DNA of 6,712 nt from an uncultured Verrucomicrobiota bacterium. Lineage in GTDB: Bacteria; Verrucomicrobiota; Verrucomicrobiia; Chthoniobacterales; SZAS-18. The notes below the pieces were generated by a model. It did not search any database, was not told where the DNA came from, and saw nothing but the letters and a program-made list of their open reading frames with translations. This document shows, in pieces, positions 1 to 6,186 of this stretch. The DNA lies in assembly GCA_937873255.1 (NCBI GenBank), contig CALMVM010000151.1, positions 1-6,712 of the forward strand, read 5' to 3'. Position 1 is the first letter of the stretch. Every line of letters begins with the position of its first letter. The translations under genes were made by a program, and so were the position numbers.

Positions 1-982
1 CTGCCAGCCGCACCAGCCCGGGGTGGTCCCGGAAGCCGGCCACCGGCGTGGAAACGATCGGTTTGCCGGCGGCGAGGTATTCCCAGAGTTTGATGGGGTT
101 GAGGCTCTCGGTGAACGGGGTCACGCGGTGCGGCACGATGCACGCGTCGAAGGCGCGCATCCAGCCGGGGATGTCGGTGTAGGGGACCGGCCCGGTCAGG
201 CGCAGGTTGCCGCAGGCGGTGAGTTGGGCCCGTTCGGCCGGCGTCAGGTAATCGGGTCCGATGAGGGCGACCGTTCCTTGCGGGAATGCCCGCGCCAGCG
301 CGACGACCAGACCCACGTCGATGCGGTCCCCGTGGAGCGTGCCCGTGTAGCCGAGCACCGGCTTCGGCCATGTCCGCGCGGGCTCCGGCAGCGGTCCGGC
401 GTCGTCCAGCACGCCGCGGTAGTGAGCGGCGTCCACACCGTTGGGGATCAGGTGCACGGGGCGGCCGAACTTTTTTTCCTTGTCGCGCCGCAATTGCTCC
501 GAGCAGACGATCACCGCGCCGGCCAGCCGTCCCAGCGCCGCGTCCTGCGCGCGCACGCGCTCGCGCTCGGCGTCGGACTGGGTCATCAGCTCCCAGTCGT
601 CCGTGATGTCGTAGACCACCGCTACTTCCCCGAGCTGGCCGGCCAGATGCACCGCGTAGTGCGGATTCAGCCAGAGGATCGGCTGCCGAATGCCCAGGCC
701 CCGCATGACGCGGCGCAGGTGGCGAACCTGGAGCCATGCGTTGAACCGGACGCCCCACCCGAAGCGTTCGGGCAACACGCGCCACGCCGAGGTCAGGGTG
801 ATGTTCGGGCACCCCTCGGGCGAGCGGGCCGGCGCGCCACCCCGCCGCCAGGGCCGACGTGAAATTCCCACGAAGACAATAGGCGTTTGCGGATGGCGGC
901 GGGCGAGTTCGGCGCAGACGAACTGGTTGCGCCGCCAGAGTTCATCCCAATCCTCCAGGGAAACGAAGACGAGCGGTTTCAT
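1..982 (-). CDS. TuaH-like GT-B glycosyltransferase, C-terminus cut by window edge
   Basis: This frame begins with ATG at 982 and stays open to base 1, giving 327 residues with no stop, so the C-terminus lies outside the window. It looks like a GT4-type (GT-B fold) glycosyltransferase that moves a sugar from a nucleotide donor to a glycan acceptor in the cytoplasm. Visible marks are the N-terminal strand MKPLVFVSLEDW, a YDITDDW motif at 124-130, the hinge-region VHLIPNGVD at 176-184, GYTGTLHGDRID at 211-222 opening the donor-binding domain, VALIGP at 238-243, and NPIKLWEYLAAGKPIVSTP at 295-313. The DDW and NP-x-K-L-(W/Y)-EYLAAGKP pattern recalls the TuaH group of teichuronic acid and exopolysaccharide transferases. 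The usual E-X7-E pair appears as E292 and E301, eight residues apart. The start overlaps the upstream acetyltransferase stop by ATGA, and no strong Shine-Dalgarno is seen, so coupled translation is likely. The sugar and linkage are unknown. Confidence 0.9.
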   Translation of the reverse strand, partial: MKPLVFVSLEDWDELWRRNQFVCAELARRHPQTPIVFVGISRRPWRRGGAPARSPEGCPNITLTSAWRVLPERFGWGVRFNAWLQVRHLRRVMRGLGIRQPILWLNPHYAVHLAGQLGEVAVVYDITDDWELMTQSDAERERVRAQDAALGRLAGAVIVCSEQLRRDKEKKFGRPVHLIPNGVDAAHYRGVLDDAGPLPEPARTWPKPVLGYTGTLHGDRIDVGLVVALARAFPQGTVALIGPDYLTPAERAQLTACGNLRLTGPVPYTDIPGWMRAFDACIVPHRVTPFTESLNPIKLWEYLAAGKPIVSTPVAGFRDHPGLVRLA

Positions 983-1530
983 CCCGGTCCGATGGCGCGC
1001 AGCACCCGCGCGGGCACGCCGGCGGCGAGGCAGTTCGCGGGGAGGTCGCGCGTGACGACGGCATTCGCGCCGACCACGGAGTTATCGCCGATAGTGATGC
1101 CCTTGAGCACGGTCACCTTAGCACCCAGCCAGACGTTGCGGCCGATGCGCACCGGCGCGCAGACGACGCCCTGTTCGCGGTAGGGCCGCGTGGGATCGTC
1201 GAACGCGTGGTCATGGTCGCGGATCGACACCATTTCCGCGAGCATGCTGTCGTCGCCGATCAGGATGCTCTCGCGCGCTGCCAGCGTGCAGTGGTGGCCG
1301 AAGATCACCCGGTCGCCGACCCGCAGCCGGCCCCAGCATTCAATCGTCAGGTCGTTGTCCAGCACGCAGCGTTCGCCGAAGGCCACCTGGCCGCCGGGAT
1401 ATTGGCGCAACGTCAACCGGCGGCGCACGTCGCAGGCGCGGCCGAAGCGCGCCTTGGCGAACCGCGCCCGCGCGAAAGCGAGCGACCACCGCCGCCCTGC
1501 TGCCGCCGCCGCTCTGGAGAGGAGGTTCAT
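979..1530 (-). CDS. Hexapeptide-repeat (left-handed beta-helix) O-acetyltransferase, WbbJ/NodL/maltose-acetyltransferase type
   Basis: A 183-residue soluble enzyme that probably transfers acetyl from acetyl-CoA to a sugar hydroxyl, working as a trimer in the cytoplasm. Residues 48-95 and 127-160 show the isoleucine/valine-led hexapeptide periodicity of a left-handed beta-helix (for example VGDRVIFG at 71-78 and IGRNVWLGAKVTVLKG at 129-144). The loop RDHDHAF at 104-110 carries the likely catalytic histidine (H106 or H108), and residues 161-180 match the typical closing segment of the family, with AAGVPARVLRAI at 169-180. About 40 arginine- and alanine-rich residues precede the helix, perhaps an amphipathic N-terminal helix that docks at the membrane. 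Length is normal for the family. The ATG at 1530 shares one base with the TGA of the upstream AT3 gene (TGATG), and the gene ends in an ATGA overlap with the next glycosyltransferase, so it is inside the operon. Acetyl is the usual group, but another acyl donor or an amino-sugar acceptor cannot be excluded. Confidence 0.9.
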   Translation of the reverse strand: MNLLSRAAAAAGRRWSLAFARARFAKARFGRACDVRRRLTLRQYPGGQVAFGERCVLDNDLTIECWGRLRVGDRVIFGHHCTLAARESILIGDDSMLAEMVSIRDHDHAFDDPTRPYREQGVVCAPVRIGRNVWLGAKVTVLKGITIGDNSVVGANAVVTRDLPANCLAAGVPARVLRAIGPG

Positions 1531-2729
1531 CAGGATCGACTGGCCTGCGGGTCAGGTTCCCCGGTCCGGAGAATCACCTCGCGGGTGCGCTTGCCGCTCA
1601 GGAATGGACGCTCGCAGAACTGGAAGAAGACGCGCGCGAAGCCGACCGGGACCAGGACCGCGAGCGCGAGGTAGACCGGCAGCAGGCGTGGCAGCAAGCC
1701 GCCCATCTGGCAAGCCTTGTACACATAGCCGATGAGCGTCATGTGCGTCAGATAGAGGCTGTACGAGAACATCCCGACCCACGCGAGGGCTCGCACCGGC
1801 CGGGACGCCGACAGCGCGCGGTCGAAACGGTGCAGCGTCCACAGTGCGGCGGCACTGAGGACGGCCGTCAGCAGCGCGATGCCCCCGCCCTGGTCCAGGT
1901 AGGTGTCGCGGTGGGCGTGTTGCACGATGAACACCCCGCACGCCGGCAGCGTGAGCGCGGCCCAGGCGGTCGTGGACCGGCCCCAGCCGTGGCACAGCAC
2001 ATCGTAGAGCAGCACGCCCAACCCGAAGTGGGGCCACAGGTCGAACGGGTACACCGCCCGCTGCGGCGCGGCGATCAGCACGGCCAGCGAGAGCACGGTG
2101 ACGCCGTGCAGGCAATCGAGCAGCAGGCGCGGGTTGCCCCGCAGAGCCCGGTTCAGGAAAAGGACGACGCCGACGACCGCGTAAAATCCCAGTTCGTAGC
2201 ACAGCGTCCAATAAACCCCCGCGAGATACCCGGTGTGGAACAAGCGTTGGGTGAGGGAAAAATTGGCGAGGAAAAAGCCCACTCCCTGGCCGAGCACGTC
2301 GAAGTCGGCGAGATGGCTGGACTTCAGGGTGCCGCGATGCACGAGCCACCCGGCGAACAGCGTGCTGGCGATGCAGAGCAGCGAGGCGAACCAGCACGGC
2401 GGATAGATGCGGCGCACCCGCGCCAGCGCCCAGCCGGAGCGCCCGGTGGCCAGCGTGGCGGCGGCGGTGTTGGCGATGCAATAGCCGCTGACGACGAAGA
2501 AAATCCAGACCCCCAGCGCGCCGTTGAGTCCCACGGCGTAAACCGGGTTGCCCGCCATCGCCGGATCGCCTTCGACCAGGAACCCGAGCGCATGGTGGCA
2601 GACGACCCACAGGCAGGCCGCGCCCCGCGCGGCGTCCAGCAGACCGTACGCCCCCGGGCGTGCCCGCGTGGTGGGCGTCGGCTGCGCGGGCACGGAGGGA
2701 TGACCCTGCACTGGCGGCGCGGTCGTCAT
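1530..2729 (-). CDS. Acyltransferase-3 family integral membrane O-acyltransferase (second copy)
   Basis: A 399-residue polytopic inner-membrane protein of the AT3 family, which takes an acyl group (often acetyl, from the cytoplasmic side) and attaches it to glycan hydroxyls. The family's R-X10-H pair is present as R35 and H46 in the first membrane segment. Other family marks are FFVVSGY at 77-83, the basic RVRRIYP at 104-110, YWTLCYELGFY at 173-183, GMFSYSLYLTH at 319-329 and ERPF at 373-376. About ten hydrophobic segments can be picked out, and there is no C-terminal SGNH domain, so this is the stand-alone form. Residues 1-27 form a proline- and threonine-rich leader ahead of the first helix, and the last 20 residues are a polar tail. 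The ATG at 2729 overlaps the upstream stop as ATGA and has GGAG about 8 bases before it, the best Shine-Dalgarno in the window. The frame is open further upstream to 3440, but that part lies inside the neighbouring glycosyltransferase and reads as non-protein-like arginine/glycine-rich sequence, so I reject the longer start. Confidence 0.93.
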   Translation of the reverse strand: MTTAPPVQGHPSVPAQPTPTTRARPGAYGLLDAARGAACLWVVCHHALGFLVEGDPAMAGNPVYAVGLNGALGVWIFFVVSGYCIANTAAATLATGRSGWALARVRRIYPPCWFASLLCIASTLFAGWLVHRGTLKSSHLADFDVLGQGVGFFLANFSLTQRLFHTGYLAGVYWTLCYELGFYAVVGVVLFLNRALRGNPRLLLDCLHGVTVLSLAVLIAAPQRAVYPFDLWPHFGLGVLLYDVLCHGWGRSTTAWAALTLPACGVFIVQHAHRDTYLDQGGGIALLTAVLSAAALWTLHRFDRALSASRPVRALAWVGMFSYSLYLTHMTLIGYVYKACQMGGLLPRLLPVYLALAVLVPVGFARVFFQFCERPFLSGKRTREVILRTGEPDPQASRS

Positions 2730-3916
2730 GTTCCTTGCTCCACCAAAGCCGGCCGCGCGGCTCCCCGTCCGGTGTTCACGGCCGCCGCGTACACCTGGAG
2801 GTATTGCGATGCGATGGCGTCCCAGGTGAACTCCCGCGCCCGGGCCCGTCCGCCTGCCCCCAGCTCGGCGCATAACTCCTTTTGCCCGAGCAACCTGGAA
2901 ATCGCCCCGGCCATTTCCTCCGGATTCTCCGGGGCGACCAGCAACCCGTTGACCCCCTGCGTGACGATCTCCGGCACGCCGCCCACCCGTGTTGCCACCA
3001 CCGGCTTGCCCGCCGCCATGGCTTCCAGATTGACGATGCCCAGAGGCTCGTGCCGGCTGGGCAGCACGAAGAGTGCGCAACCGGCGAAAAGCGACGGCAC
3101 GTCCGCCCGTCCCACCTTGCCGGGGAACACCACGCGGCCGGCGATACCCAATTCGGCGGCCAGCGTCCGGAGTCGGGCGTGCTCGGGGCCGTCGCCCGCC
3201 AGTACGAGATCGCCCGGCCACGCGGTGTCCTGGAACACCCGGGCCATCGCGCGCAGCAGGATGTCGAAGCCCTTTTGCACGACGTGGCGGCCGATGCCGA
3301 GCACGTACGGGCGGGAGGAAACGAAGGGCGTGACCGACCCGAAATCCGCCGCGTTGATGCCGTTGTAGATCACCCGTCCCCGCGCGCCGAACGGCGCGCC
3401 GAGAAACGCCTCGGCCTCGGCCAGGGTCTGGCCCGAACACGCCGTGACCGCCGCCGCCTGGGAAGCGGCGCGCCGCAGGGTCTCGCGCGCGAAGGCGGAA
3501 CGTTCAAAGAGCCCGGTGGCGTCCATGCTCAGCTCGCCTTGCAGCGTCACGACGAGCGGAAGCTCCAGCGCGGCGGCGGCCCGGGCGGCGTAAAAGGCAT
3601 TGCATCCGACGCACTGGACGTGCACGAGGTCGATCCGGTTTTGCCGCAGGATCGCGCTCGTTTGCCGCTGCACCGCGCGCGAGGTGAGAAAATAGGTGAC
3701 CCTCGATTTCCAACCGCCGTCGGGCGTGCGCATTGCCGGCCGGAAGACGGGGATGTCCTCGAAAAGCTCGGACGCCGGCAGATCGCGCGGCCAGCGGTTG
3801 GTCAGCACGATGATGCCCAGCCCGCGCGCCTGGTACTCGTGCGCGAGTTGGCGGCAGAGTTCCTCCACCCCGCCCATGTGCGGATGGAAGGCGCTGGCGA
3901 AAAGGGCGACGTTCAT
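2726..3916 (-). CDS. GT4-family glycosyltransferase (group 1, retaining)
   Basis: A complete 396-residue GT-B glycosyltransferase. The N-terminal acceptor domain opens with MNVALFASAFHPHMGGVEEL, where the glycine-rich HMGGVEEL at 13-20 is the usual loop near the donor phosphate, and includes IDLVHVQ at 95-101. The hinge-region VIYNGIN is at 182-188. The C-terminal donor-binding domain shows LGIGRHVVQKGFDILLRA at 206-223, LVLAGDGPE at 237-245 and the E-X7-E motif HEPLGIVNLEAMAAGKP at 289-305 (E290, E298), with GGVPEIV at 312-318. Length is normal. It probably adds one hexose-type sugar to a lipid-linked oligosaccharide on the cytoplasmic face of the inner membrane. I chose ATG at 3916 because it begins the Rossmann strand directly and overlaps the upstream stop as ATGA; the frame is open back to 4003, but those 29 extra residues are arginine/proline-rich shadow of the neighbour. 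No Shine-Dalgarno is evident, so coupled translation is likely. Donor and linkage are not readable. Confidence 0.94.
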   Translation of the reverse strand: MNVALFASAFHPHMGGVEELCRQLAHEYQARGLGIIVLTNRWPRDLPASELFEDIPVFRPAMRTPDGGWKSRVTYFLTSRAVQRQTSAILRQNRIDLVHVQCVGCNAFYAARAAAALELPLVVTLQGELSMDATGLFERSAFARETLRRAASQAAAVTACSGQTLAEAEAFLGAPFGARGRVIYNGINAADFGSVTPFVSSRPYVLGIGRHVVQKGFDILLRAMARVFQDTAWPGDLVLAGDGPEHARLRTLAAELGIAGRVVFPGKVGRADVPSLFAGCALFVLPSRHEPLGIVNLEAMAAGKPVVATRVGGVPEIVTQGVNGLLVAPENPEEMAGAISRLLGQKELCAELGAGGRARAREFTWDAIASQYLQVYAAAVNTGRGAARPALVEQGT

Positions 3917-4968
3917 GCGGCGGCCCGGTCGGGCTGAGCATCGGGGACGCGGCAGCCCAGTTCCCGGTAGAGGGCCAGATATTGCGCGGTGACGCTGGGC
4001 CACCGGTAGTCCTGCGCCCGGGCCAGCCCGGCCCGGGCCAGCCGGTCCCGCGCGTCGTCGTCGCGCAGCAGTTCCAGCAGGGCCGGGCCGAGTTGCGCGG
4101 GTTCGACGATCCGGCCGTAGCGGCCGTCCTCCAACACCTCGCGGGCCCCGGGGTTCGGGGTGGCCACCACGGGCGTCCCGCTGGCCAGCGCCTCAATGTA
4201 AGGCACGCCGAAGCCCTCGTAGCTGCTCGGCAGCGTGAACACCCACGCCTGCCGGTAAAGCTCGGCCAGCTTCTCGTCTGACACCCGGCCAAACACCGTC
4301 ACCCCCGGGGCCGGCGGCGCGTCGTCGCAGACCATCCACAGTTCGGCCTCCGGCAGCGCCGGGCGCACGCACCGCGCGAACTCCTGCATCACCAGGGCGC
4401 CGCGCTTGCGGTTGTGGTAGGTGCCGACGAAGAGCACGGTGGGCCGCGCGGCCTTGACTCCTCCGGGCGTGAAATTGCCGGTGTCGAAGCCGTTGGGGAT
4501 CACCTGCTTGATCCAGGGATAGCAACGTCGCGTGTTCTTGGAGACGGCCACGGTACGGTGGGCTGCGGCGGTGGCGACGATCTCCGAGATGCCCAGCAGC
4601 CCCATGCGCAGCTTGCCCCAAAAAGAGGGGATGTGCCAGGCCTCCGCCAGACACGAACCGTGCATCGTGCGGATGTGCACGGGCCGGCGGAACCACAGCC
4701 AATTGTCGTCGCCGTGAGCGTGGACCAGATCGAATTTCGACCAGTCGTAGCGCCGCAGGTTCCACGCGAAGCGGAACGTCCGCAGGAAGTCGCCCACGGG
4801 CACGATCACCTGCCGGTAGAGCGCGCCTTCCACCTCGGGGCACGGGCTGTACATGGTCACGTTCCAACCCCACTGCGACACCAGGGCGTTGGCCATCCCA
4901 TGCGCCTGGTAGCCCACTCCGATCTTGCTGCCGGAGGGCAGGTAGAGGCTGGTCATTGCAACGTTCAT
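3913..4968 (-). CDS. GT4-family glycosyltransferase (group 1, retaining)
   Basis: A complete 351-residue GT-B glycosyltransferase, related in fold but not closely similar to its downstream neighbour. The N-terminus reads MNVAMTSLYLPSGSKIGVGY, where GVGYQAHGMANAL at 17-29 is the glycine-rich acceptor-domain loop. FDLVHAHGDDNW at 79-90 and VIPNGFD at 156-162 follow, then VLFVGTYHNRKRG at 178-190 at the start of the donor domain, and the E-X7-E motif SSYEGFGVPYIEALASGTPVV at 248-268 (E251, E259). Its role is presumably to add one sugar to the growing repeat unit in the cytoplasm. The ATG at 4968 is the first start after the AT3 stop at 5012, with no in-frame ATG, GTG or TTG between; a second ATG four codons in is possible but would cut the first strand. 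No clear Shine-Dalgarno precedes either. The helix near residues 310-320 contains an in-frame duplicated pentapeptide. Its TGA overlaps the next ATG by 4 bases. Confidence 0.93.
   Translation of the reverse strand: MNVAMTSLYLPSGSKIGVGYQAHGMANALVSQWGWNVTMYSPCPEVEGALYRQVIVPVGDFLRTFRFAWNLRRYDWSKFDLVHAHGDDNWLWFRRPVHIRTMHGSCLAEAWHIPSFWGKLRMGLLGISEIVATAAAHRTVAVSKNTRRCYPWIKQVIPNGFDTGNFTPGGVKAARPTVLFVGTYHNRKRGALVMQEFARCVRPALPEAELWMVCDDAPPAPGVTVFGRVSDEKLAELYRQAWVFTLPSSYEGFGVPYIEALASGTPVVATPNPGAREVLEDGRYGRIVEPAQLGPALLELLRDDDARDRLARAGLARAQDYRWPSVTAQYLALYRELGCRVPDAQPDRAAA
4016..4043. repeat. Short in-frame tandem repeat (13-base unit, period 15) inside a glycosyltransferase gene
   Basis: The plus-strand 13-mer gcccgggccagcc occurs at 4016-4028 and again at 4031-4043. 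The period of 15 bases is five codons, so the minus-strand protein reads as two near-copies of a pentapeptide (LARAG then LARAQ) in the last helices of the glycosyltransferase. It keeps the frame and sits where the family commonly has an alanine/arginine-rich helix. It could be a small replication-slippage duplication or simply codon bias over a repetitive helix. Confidence 0.6.
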
Positions 4969-5011
4969 GTGGGAGCGGCGGTCCTCGACGGGGCGGGGAG
5001 CGAACGGATGG
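4969..5011 (-). other. 43-base intercistronic spacer, the only one of note
   Basis: This lies between the stop of the first AT3 gene and the ATG of the next glycosyltransferase. It is GC-rich, has no in-frame start codon, no clear Shine-Dalgarno next to the ATG (a GAGGA lies about 14 bases upstream, too far to be ideal), no hairpin followed by a T run on the coding strand and no recognisable promoter. It divides an otherwise overlapping gene chain into an upstream pair and a downstream set of five. Confidence 0.6.
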
Positions 5012-6184
5012 TCATGCCAGCACTTTTTTGACCGTGCTCGGCTTCACGTTCAGGAACGGACGCTCCACCACGTGGAAGATCAGCCAGCACAGCCCGATCA
5101 CCGGCGCGCCGCACGCCAGCAGCGTGAAAAACAGCCCCAGCCCGCTCAGGCCGAAGTGTTTCAACAGGGCGGTCAGTCCGATGACCACGGGAAGGTGAAA
5201 CAGGTAGAGCGTGTAGGAAAAAAGCCCGATCCAACAGAGCCAGCGCGCGGAAAACACTTGGCGCACCACGTTGTCCGTGGAGCAGGTCGCGGCCCAGAGC
5301 AGCAACGCGGAGGCCGTTCCGTACAGCATATCGCGCACCGGCAGAAACGTCGGCACGGGAGTCGCTCCGTGCGCCACGGCCAGAAGCAGGATCACCAACG
5401 CGGGAATCCATCGCAGCAAAAGGGGCGGCACTGTCGTGTTGCGAACCTGCCACGCGACCCACATCCCTGCCCCGAACTCAAACACCCTGCCGAGGACGAA
5501 GTTCCGCCACGCGTCGTTCTGCGGCGTGCTCAACGGGTCGGGATAGAAGTGGACGTAGACCGCTGTCCGGTAGACCACCGTGATTGCCGCCAGACAGAGA
5601 AATCCTACGTTGGCACCCACCCTCCGGTACAGTAACAGCGCGAACGGGAACGCCATGTACCATGTCCATTCCAGGCCCAAGCTCCAGGTCACCTCGTTCC
5701 AGGAGCGGATGGTCTCGGGCGTGAGCGAATGCAGCAAAAACAGGTGCAGCGTGGCGTCGAGCGCGCCTTTGGGGAACGCGGAATTGGTGCCCTCGTGCAG
5801 CCCGGGCCACACGAGAGCGAGTAACCCGATAAATGCCAGTGAGCAATAGTAGGTCGGCAGGATGCGCCAGCTCCGACGCACCGCGTACGCGCGGACCTGC
5901 AAGCGGCGATCAGGCTTCGTGACAAAGGGCCAATACAAACAAAACCCGGAGAGGACCAGGAAGAGATTGACCCCCGCCCAGCCGTCGTGCAACGGGCGCA
6001 GTAGATTCACCCCGTGCCAGATCCGCAAATCCGGCGCGCGGGAGTTCCCGTAAATATGGAAGACCAGCACGATCAGCGCGGCGAAACCCCGCAGGCCATC
6101 CACGGCCTCGATGCGCGGCGCCGGGTCCGGCACCGTGGCTGGTTTTTCGTGCGGTGCCAGCACCGCTTCAAGGGTGTTTTCCAT
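5012..6184 (-). CDS. Acyltransferase-3 family integral membrane O-acyltransferase (first copy)
   Basis: A 390-residue multi-pass inner-membrane protein of the AT3 family, expected to acylate glycan hydroxyls. The defining R-X10-H pair is R32 and H43 in the first membrane segment, within the canonical DGLRGFAALIVLVFH (29-43). Further marks are NLFLVLSGFCLYWPF at 73-87, RRSWRILPTYY at 103-113, WSLGLEWTWY at 167-176, GLFSYTLYLFHLP at 320-332 and VVERPFLN at 372-379. There is no C-terminal SGNH domain. The ATG at 6184 lies two bases after the stop of the upstream glycosyltransferase (TGACCATG). The frame is open back to 6484, but those 100 codons lie inside the upstream gene and are not protein-like, so I use 6184. 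Hand counts of several 60-base lines suggest this gene is somewhat less GC-rich than its neighbours, which might mean separate acquisition or just membrane-protein composition. The acyl group and the sugar it modifies cannot be told from sequence alone. Confidence 0.94.
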   Translation of the reverse strand: MENTLEAVLAPHEKPATVPDPAPRIEAVDGLRGFAALIVLVFHIYGNSRAPDLRIWHGVNLLRPLHDGWAGVNLFLVLSGFCLYWPFVTKPDRRLQVRAYAVRRSWRILPTYYCSLAFIGLLALVWPGLHEGTNSAFPKGALDATLHLFLLHSLTPETIRSWNEVTWSLGLEWTWYMAFPFALLLYRRVGANVGFLCLAAITVVYRTAVYVHFYPDPLSTPQNDAWRNFVLGRVFEFGAGMWVAWQVRNTTVPPLLLRWIPALVILLLAVAHGATPVPTFLPVRDMLYGTASALLLWAATCSTDNVVRQVFSARWLCWIGLFSYTLYLFHLPVVIGLTALLKHFGLSGLGLFFTLLACGAPVIGLCWLIFHVVERPFLNVKPSTVKKVLA

Positions 6185-6186
6185 GG

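Noticed and set aside
23..862. 279-codon open frame on the plus strand near the left edge
   Set aside because: The minus strand here encodes a glycosyltransferase with an intact motif series from 982 to base 1. The plus frame has no recognisable motif.
1743..3368. 541-codon open frame on the plus strand
   Set aside because: It lies opposite two well-supported minus-strand genes with clear family motifs. Its translation is rich in R, G, P, Q and H with no recognisable domain or hydrophobic core, as expected for an antisense frame in GC-rich DNA.
2730..3440. N-terminal extension of the second AT3 frame up to 3440
   Set aside because: The extra codons overlap the upstream glycosyltransferase in another frame and are Gly/Arg-rich; the ATG at 2729 has a GGAG and the ATGA overlap and sits properly before the first membrane segment.
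2882..3937. 351-codon open frame on the plus strand
   Set aside because: Antisense to the glycosyltransferase at 2726-3916; low-complexity His/Arg/Gly composition and no motif.
5022..5031. Run of six T on the plus strand near the AT3 stop as a possible terminator
   Set aside because: On the coding (minus) strand it is an A run encoding two lysines, and I found no stable hairpin preceding the T run on the plus strand.
4965..5462. 165-codon minus-strand frame overlapping the end of the first AT3 gene
   Set aside because: It is an alternative frame of the AT3 gene with arginine/alanine-rich composition and no motif.
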